Assembly (NCBI RefSeq): GCF_021245725.1
Contig: NZ_JAJGSX010000003.1
Location: 434,001-498,000, forward strand
From: Pseudonocardia sp. TRM90224
GTDB taxonomy: Bacteria > Actinomycetota > Actinomycetes > Mycobacteriales > Pseudonocardiaceae
DNA: 64,000 nt
Reading direction: 5' to 3'
The translations under genes were made by a program, and so were the position numbers. Below, in pieces: positions 61,282 through 64,000 of the stretch (positions are counted from its first letter, which is position 1; every line of letters begins with the position of its first letter). The notes below the pieces were generated by a model, which worked only from the letters and a program-made list of their open reading frames with translations, searched no databases and was not told the DNA's origin.

Positions 61282-62646
61282 CTATGTCCGGGCGAGGCGG
61301 AGGACGGCCTCGACGGACCGGTCGACGTCGGCCTCCGTCGTCGCCGCGTTGGAGATCGAGATCCGGGCCCAGCGCCGCTCGCGCCAGGTGGTGCCGCCGA
61401 ACCAGCAGGTGCCCTCGCGCTGTGCCGCCTCGATGACGGCGTCCGTGCCGGCGTCGTCGCGGAACCGGGCGAGCACCTGGTTGAGCACGACGTCGTTGCC
61501 GATCTCCACGCCGCCGGCGGCGAGGCCGTCGGCGAACCGGCGGGCCAGCGTGCAGCAGCGCTGCACGACCTCGGCGACCCCGTCGGAGCCCAGCTCGCGC
61601 AGCGCCGCCCAGGTGGCGAACCCGCGGGCCCGCCGCGACGAGTCGAGCGTCAGATCGCCCATGCCGGGGCGGGTGCCGCCGGAGCCGACGAGGTACGGCG
61701 CCGTGTACGACACCGCCGCGACGTGCGTCGTCGGGTGCGCGCAGATCGCGAACCCGCTGTCGTAGGGCACGTTCAGCCACTTGTGGCCGTCGCACGCCCA
61801 CGAGTCGGCCAGCTCGCGGCCGTCGACGAGGTGCGAGTGCGCCGGGCTTGACGCCGCCCACAGTCCGAAGGCGCCGTCGACGTGCACCCACGCGTCGTGC
61901 TCGCGGGCGATCGGGATCGCGCTGCGGAGGTCGTCGCACGCCCCGGTGTTGACGTTGCCGGACTGCAGGCAGACGATCACCGGCCCCGGCGGCCCTTCGG
62001 TAAGGACCCGGCGCAGGTCGGCGACGTCGATCGCGCCGTTCGCGTCGGCAGCCACCTCCTCCAGCGCGGACGTCCCGAGGCCGAGCAGGCGCAGCGAGCG
62101 GTCGATCGTCCCGTGCCGTTCGATGCCGGCGACCACCCGAACGCGAGGTGCGCCGTGCAGGCCGTCGCGTTCGACGTCCCAGCCGGCGCGGGCGAGCACG
62201 TCGTGCCGTCCGGTCGCGATGCCGACGGTGTTGGCGGCCTGGCCGCCGGTGACGAACCCGACGGTCGAGCCCTCCGGCAGGCCGAGCAGCGTCGTCAACC
62301 AGCCTGCGGCCGCCTCCTCCGCGGCTGCGGCCGCAGGGGAGAGCACCGCGTTGAACGCGTTCTGGTCCCAGCCGGTCGCGAGGATGTCCGCGGCCGACGC
62401 CGCCGGCAGCGCGCCGCCGGTCACGAACCCGAAGTACCGCGGCCCGGCGGAGGCGACGAGGCCGGGCTCCGCCGCCGCAACCAGCGCTTCGACGACGTCC
62501 GCGGCCGGTGTCGGGGTGCTGGGCAGCGGGCCGCCGAAGGCCGCGCGGACCGCGTCGTCGCCGGCCGCGGCCTGCACCCGACGTTCCGGCAGCTCCGCCC
62601 GGTAGGCGGCGGCGACGGCGGCGGCTCGTGCGAAGAGATCGTCCAC
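61282..62646 (-). CDS. PLP-dependent group II decarboxylase
   Basis: A protein of about 454 aa in the aspartate aminotransferase-fold decarboxylase family (DOPA/tyrosine/glutamate decarboxylases). The PLP lysine is in ADSWACDGHKWLNVPYDSG, the ring-stacking histidine region is AGIERHGTIDRSLR, and HVDGAFGLWAASS carries the aspartate that contacts the pyridine nitrogen. GFVTGGQAANTVG binds the phosphate. The start is uncertain: GTG at 62646 (VDDLFARA) fits family length, while the open frame extends to 62709 and would overlap the next gene. The amino-acid substrate is unknown. Confidence 0.9.
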   Translation of the reverse strand: MDDLFARAAAVAAAYRAELPERRVQAAAGDDAVRAAFGGPLPSTPTPAADVVEALVAAAEPGLVASAGPRYFGFVTGGALPAASAADILATGWDQNAFNAVLSPAAAAAEEAAAGWLTTLLGLPEGSTVGFVTGGQAANTVGIATGRHDVLARAGWDVERDGLHGAPRVRVVAGIERHGTIDRSLRLLGLGTSALEEVAADANGAIDVADLRRVLTEGPPGPVIVCLQSGNVNTGACDDLRSAIPIAREHDAWVHVDGAFGLWAASSPAHSHLVDGRELADSWACDGHKWLNVPYDSGFAICAHPTTHVAAVSYTAPYLVGSGGTRPGMGDLTLDSSRRARGFATWAALRELGSDGVAEVVQRCCTLARRFADGLAAGGVEIGNDVVLNQVLARFRDDAGTDAVIEAAQREGTCWFGGTTWRERRWARISISNAATTEADVDRSVEAVLRLART

Positions 62647-62660
62647 GGTGCGACGGTAGA

Positions 62661-63062
62661 TCAGGCTCGTTCCCGTGCGGGTGACACGCACCGCTCCGCG
62701 ATCCGCCAACCGTCGGCGCAGCGGACCACCCGGTCCCGGTACGTGACGGAGCCGGCGGTGCCGTCGGCGCGCACGCCGATGCCCTTGGAGGCCACCGTGA
62801 CGGTGCCATCGGGCAGCTCGGTGACCAGGATGTTCGTGACGTGGTGGCCCACGGGGTTCATCGGGTGGTCGGCGAAGGCCTCGGTGGCGGCGCGGAACTC
62901 CGCGATGCTCCGCAGGGGCCGTTGGCCGAGCGCGCTGACGTCGTAGACGGCGTCGGGGGTGAAGAGCTCGTCGAGACGGCCGAGGTCGCCGGAGTCGACG
63001 AGGTGTCCGTGCATGGCGAGGAGGTGGTGGATGGCGAGGGTGTCATCGGCGGTGAGGGGCAC
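62661..63062 (-). CDS. SnoaL/NTF2-like protein
   Basis: A 133-aa alpha+beta barrel protein of the SnoaL-like polyketide-cyclase/dehydrase family: LAIHHLLAMHGHLVDSGDLGRLDELFTPDAVYDVSA at the N terminus (split by helices), HHVTNILV in the middle, and VTYRDRVVRCADGWRIAERCV at the end. It could be an isomerase, dehydratase or simple binding protein. The start is GTG at 63062, 18 bp from a palindromic operator shared with a divergent MarR gene, so it is probably regulated by that protein. It is co-directional with the decarboxylase. Confidence 0.85.
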   Translation of the reverse strand: MPLTADDTLAIHHLLAMHGHLVDSGDLGRLDELFTPDAVYDVSALGQRPLRSIAEFRAATEAFADHPMNPVGHHVTNILVTELPDGTVTVASKGIGVRADGTAGSVTYRDRVVRCADGWRIAERCVSPARERA

Positions 63063-63079
63063 ACGCCGAAGCTACGAAG

Positions 63080-63097
63080 TTGACAGCATGCTGTCAA
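63080..63097. promoter_or_regulatory. MarR operator candidate
   Basis: TTGACAGCATGCTGTCAA, a perfect 18-bp palindrome between the divergent SnoaL-like (start 63062) and MarR (start 63133) genes. Size and symmetry fit a MarR-family operator controlling both genes. Confidence 0.75.
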
Positions 63098-63132
63098 TAT
63101 TGCCCTGATGGTGCGAATGGCACCCTCACGCC

Positions 63133-63603
63133 ATGGCGGAGGAACCGGACCAGGTGCCGACGGCGGCCGAACTGCTCGACTTCATGCGGGTCGTCGCAGG
63201 CCTCAACCGCTCGCTGCTCGCCGTCGGGGAGGAGATCGCCGCCGCGGCGGACCTCAGCCATGCCCGCAGCGTCTGCCTGCAGGAGATCGCCGACGAGCCG
63301 CGCACCGTCGCCTCCATCGCGGCGCGGCTCGACACCGCTCGCCAGTCCGTGCAGCGGGTCGCCGACCTGCTGGTCGCCGGCGGGATGGCCCGGTATGCGG
63401 AGAATCCGCGCCATCGTCGGGCGAAGCTGTTGACGGTGACGCCGGCCGGCCGGGCGGCACTCGACCGGATGAGCGAGGCCCATCACCGCTGGGTGCTCGC
63501 AGCCGCCGACAACCTCGCCACCGCCGACGTGGGCGATCTGTCCGGCCGGCTGCGGGCCGTCCAGGAGGCAGTCAGTGGTACGCGCCCGGCCGCACGATCA
63601 TGA
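63133..63603 (+). CDS. MarR family regulator
   Basis: A 156-aa winged-helix regulator: RSVCLQEIADEPRTVASIAARLDTARQSVQRVADLL is the DNA-binding region and RRAKLLTVTPAGRAALDRM the wing and following helix. The start is ATG at 63133. It probably represses the divergent SnoaL-like gene and, through it, perhaps the decarboxylase, via the 18-bp palindrome. Its 3' end overlaps the convergent membrane-protein gene by 32 bp. Confidence 0.9.
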   Translation: MAEEPDQVPTAAELLDFMRVVAGLNRSLLAVGEEIAAAADLSHARSVCLQEIADEPRTVASIAARLDTARQSVQRVADLLVAGGMARYAENPRHRRAKLLTVTPAGRAALDRMSEAHHRWVLAAADNLATADVGDLSGRLRAVQEAVSGTRPAARS

Positions 63604-64000
63604 GGACGACCACGGCGGCCCAGAGCAGGTTGTAGATCCCGCTGAGCATGCCGAGCATGCGCAGGCGCCTGCCGTCGTCGGGTTCGGTGAGCGCCAGCCG
63701 CTGCCGCGGGAGGATCAGCAGCGCCAGTACGAGGCCGGCGGCGAGCGTCAGCACCATCGAGATGTTGATCCAGATCTCGCCCATCCGGCCCTGGACGACC
63801 GCCAGCACGATCCCGATCACCGGGACGGCGATGCCGATCAACCCGTACACCCGGGTGATCCGGTGCAGCATCACGGCGACGGCAGGGTTGCGTTCCGTCG
63901 GGGCCTCGGCGGGGCCGCCGGCCGCAACGGCGACGGCCACGGGCGCGTAGCGGGGGAACAGGCTCGTGGCGACGGCCGAGCCGCCGACGAACACGATCCC
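63572..64000 (-). CDS. Integral membrane protein, partial (DUF2269-like)
   Basis: At least 140 residues with four hydrophobic helices: VGGSAVATSLFPRYAPVAVAV, then YGLIGIAVPVIGIVLAV, ISMVLTLAAGLVLALLIL and IYNLLWAAVVVLMIV. The frame is open to the window edge, so the start may lie beyond 64000; a GTG at 63994 is the first in-window candidate. It resembles small DUF2269-type membrane proteins, but I am not certain. No function can be given. Confidence 0.6.
   Translation of the reverse strand, partial: GIVFVGGSAVATSLFPRYAPVAVAVAAGGPAEAPTERNPAVAVMLHRITRVYGLIGIAVPVIGIVLAVVQGRMGEIWINISMVLTLAAGLVLALLILPRQRLALTEPDDGRRLRMLGMLSGIYNLLWAAVVVLMIVRPGAYH

Noticed and set aside
1..64000. CRISPR array, rRNA operon, insertion sequence or transposase, and known phage-defence systems
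   Set aside because: I looked for regularly spaced short repeats, rRNA signatures, DDE transposase frames and nuclease/helicase defence modules and saw none; the repeats present are palindromes of irregular spacing.

Overview
This window is a high-GC, densely coding stretch of an actinobacterial chromosome. A WhiB4-type iron-sulfur regulator, a mycothiol-type arsenate reductase, a Crp almost identical in layout to mycobacterial Crp, and a marP-nth-crp-whiB4-ponA2 gene order shared with Mycobacterium all point to Actinomycetota, most likely the Pseudonocardia group. That last step is inference from gene content; no 16S gene is present. Neighbouring genes very often share ATGA or GTGA stop/start overlaps, so most of the window is built of translationally coupled operons.

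Positions 233-17417 form a conserved envelope, redox and DNA-repair block: marP protease, NUDIX, TlpA-like thioredoxin and nth on the minus strand; a small membrane protein and crp on the plus strand; an MFS exporter; a metallo-beta-lactamase/NUDIX pair; a Gfo/Idh oxidoreductase; two tandem paralogues of unknown function; ridA with a 59-aa DUF4177 protein; two ArsA/GET3-like ATPases; whiB4; and ponA2. Then follow a small membrane protein, an MFS protein fused to a degenerate thymidylate kinase, holB (DNA polymerase III delta') and tRNA-Thr(CGT).

The accessory region starts at that tRNA. The 3' 41-42 bp of the tRNA are duplicated at 22554, bracketing about 1.3 kb with a methyltransferase and a possible integrase tail: a small or decayed integrated element. 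Next comes a large arsenic cluster (22850-31273): two different arsC genes, acr3, arsR, arsM, an MFS transporter and an FAD oxidoreductase on the minus strand, diverging from an ArsR-ArsN (regulator-acetyltransferase) fusion and an ArsO-like monooxygenase. Three ATCGA-N6-TCGAT boxes lie in the divergent promoter and related half-sites lie at arsR. The arsM and oxidoreductase products carry extra cysteine-rich segments.

From 31515 to 47646 there are a TspO-like protein, regulator fragments, a TetR gene, and an unusual peptide-type ABC import locus. In that locus two ATPases and one permease are a single 948-aa protein, followed by a second permease, a degenerate methyltransferase-like protein containing an 11-glutamate run, and a substrate-binding lipoprotein. 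Divergent from it are a second protein of the same methyltransferase-like family and a frameshifted amidase. This is my best candidate for an undescribed system. Three RibD-C/DHFR-like genes, a PASTA lipoprotein and a GT-C glycosyltransferase follow.

The right end (47709-64000) looks like ordinary chromosome: DUF4253, an ABC exporter pair, a CPA2 antiporter, a carboxylesterase, VOC and dienelactone hydrolase proteins, a DnaE-type DNA polymerase III alpha subunit, LysR, DUF899, a PLP-dependent decarboxylase, a SnoaL-like protein with a divergent MarR gene, and a partial membrane protein. Two unrelated families of intergenic palindromes (8774-9039 and 61207-61276; 32507, 42345 and 42722) all lie between convergent genes, abutting or overlapping stop codons in several places.
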